DNA of 64,000 nt, from positions 3,295,645 to 3,359,644 of the forward strand of contig NZ_KZ454936.1 of assembly GCF_002797315.1 (NCBI RefSeq). Reading direction: 5' to 3'. Of the stretch, positions 63,213 through 64,000 are shown piece after piece; within the stretch, counting starts at the first letter, position 1, and every line of letters begins with the position of its first letter. This DNA comes from Bacillus sp. FJAT-44742. GTDB lineage: Bacteria > Bacillota > Bacilli > Bacillales > Marinococcaceae. The notes below the pieces were generated by a model, which saw nothing but the letters and a program-made list of their open reading frames with translations, searched no databases and had not been told where the DNA came from. A program made the position numbers and the translations under genes.

Positions 63213-64000
63213 ATTTTTTAGGAATACGAATGGTGAATTGGTAGAAGTCTTCATTTTCCTCTTCATCTGTATCTATGTGTAAGCCGCTTTTTTCTACCAT
63301 GTCGACAGATTGACGGATCGTATTCATAGCCACTCTCATATCTTTAGGGTAATGCTTTCGTTTGGCCTTTTTCTTTGGTACTTCCTCCAGCATCTTTTTG
63401 ATACGTTCTTCCGTCTGCTTTACATTCAGTTCTTTTTCTAAGATTTCTGAAAGAAGCTTTGATTGTTTTTCTTCATCTTTTAAAGCAAGGAGGGCTCTTG
63501 CATGCCGTTCAGTAATGAGTCTATTCATTAATGCATCTTGAACAGACTCAGGAAGGTGAAGCAGACGAAGCTTATTCGCAACAGTTGATTGGCCTTTTCC
63601 TAAACGCTGGGCAAGACTTTCCTGAGTTAAATTATGGATTTGTAAGAGCTTATCATAAGCCAAGGCTTCCTCAATCGCTGTCAGGCCTTCTCTTTGAAGA
63701 TTCTCAATTAACGCTAATGAGGCCGTTTGAGCATCATTATAATCCTTAATTAAAGCCGGGATTTCCTCCCAGCCTAAGCTTTTAACAGCCCGGAGACGGC
63801 GTTCACCTGCAATGAGTTCAAAGCGGCCATTTCTCACCCTTACAACGATCGGCTGTAAGACTCCGTGAGTCCGGATGGTCTGAGCCAATTCTTTTATTTT
63901 TTCATCCTGGAATACAGTCCGGGGTTGATAAGGGTTAGGTATAATGTCCTCTACTGGAAGATTTTTCACTTCTTCCTGCTGGATCTCTTCCAAGCTTTCT
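63211..64000 (-). CDS. noc: Nucleoid occlusion protein Noc (partial)
   Basis: ParB-like protein that binds NBS sites, sits on the membrane and blocks division over the chromosome. About 263 C-terminal residues are visible, with [26 protein letters not shown], the [26 protein letters not shown] and the Noc-specific end [20 protein letters not shown]...[11 protein letters not shown]. The frame is open through the right edge; the missing start would encode the membrane-binding amphipathic helix. Confidence 0.95.
   Translation of the reverse strand, partial: ESLEEIQQEEVKNLPVEDIIPNPYQPRTVFQDEKIKELAQTIRTHGVLQPIVVRVRNGRFELIAGERRLRAVKSLGWEEIPALIKDYNDAQTASLALIENLQREGLTAIEEALAYDKLLQIHNLTQESLAQRLGKGQSTVANKLRLLHLPESVQDALMNRLITERHARALLALKDEEKQSKLLSEILEKELNVKQTEERIKKMLEEVPKKKAKRKHYPKDMRVAMNTIRQSVDMVEKSGLHIDTDEEENEDFYQFTIRIPKK

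Overview
The window reads as an origin-proximal chromosome segment of a moderately halophilic or halotolerant, endospore-forming member of the Bacillaceae (Halobacillus/Virgibacillus-like; I cannot name the genus). The evidence is gene content and order: soj-spo0J-noc, yyaC, ychF, rpsF-ssb-rpsR, yybS-gdpP-rplI-dnaC, purA, a Lys-Glu-Asp-Phe tRNA block, the walRKHIJ-htrA operon and rlmH, all as near oriC of Bacillus subtilis. Spore genes (cwlJ, gerQ, rsfA-like, yyaC) and an ectoine hydroxylase gene indicate sporulation and a salty habitat. The origin lies beyond the right edge, so most right-half genes point left, away from it.

Layout. 1-16 kb resembles the ywfO-ywdK block of B. subtilis: ywfO end, a glutamate-type symporter, lipL, an orphan PAS histidine kinase, pta, a TetR/fadH/enoyl-CoA hydratase cluster, hemQ, cwlJ-gerQ, clpE, ywdK, ywdI. 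15-20 kb is a stress/osmotic section: a FusB-like EF-G binding protein, ectD, four tandem GsiB-type KGG-repeat proteins and an RsfA-type regulator. 20-24 kb is a nitrogen cassette: a GlnR/TnrA-like regulator, a DEDDh exonuclease, a DUF294-type nucleotidyltransferase and amtB, with two GlnR/TnrA-type boxes in front of amtB. 25-27 kb holds a ParR-like/ParM-like actin operon and about 300 bp of phased iterons resembling a plasmid centromere. 27-37 kb is mixed: glutathione-peroxidase homologue, radical SAM, aldo/keto reductase, ung, subtilase, inositol-phosphatase family protein, DedA protein, and a permuted ATP-grasp gene next to an alpha-E/transglutaminase fusion gene. 37-64 kb is the conserved replication, ribosome, wall-signalling and segregation region.

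Origin biology is written into the DNA: a cluster of DnaA boxes between rlmH and htrA, two parS sites (one inside spo0J, one at the pta terminator), and two Noc-type palindromes. Regulatory sites visible by eye include two tandem CtsR-controlled promoters before clpE, a PurR operator before purA, a cre before pta, a cre over the fadH start site, a sigma-E-like promoter before cwlJ, sigma-B-like promoters before KGG genes, and an rpsF leader that could hide its own ribosome binding site.

The most unusual item is the ParM/ParR-like cassette with its inverted iteron arrays on what appears to be a chromosome that already carries ParABS and Noc. The second is the amtB-nucleotidyltransferase-exonuclease-GlnR-like group. 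One decayed IS1182-type element lies between purA and the tRNAs. No CRISPR array, prophage or rRNA gene was seen.
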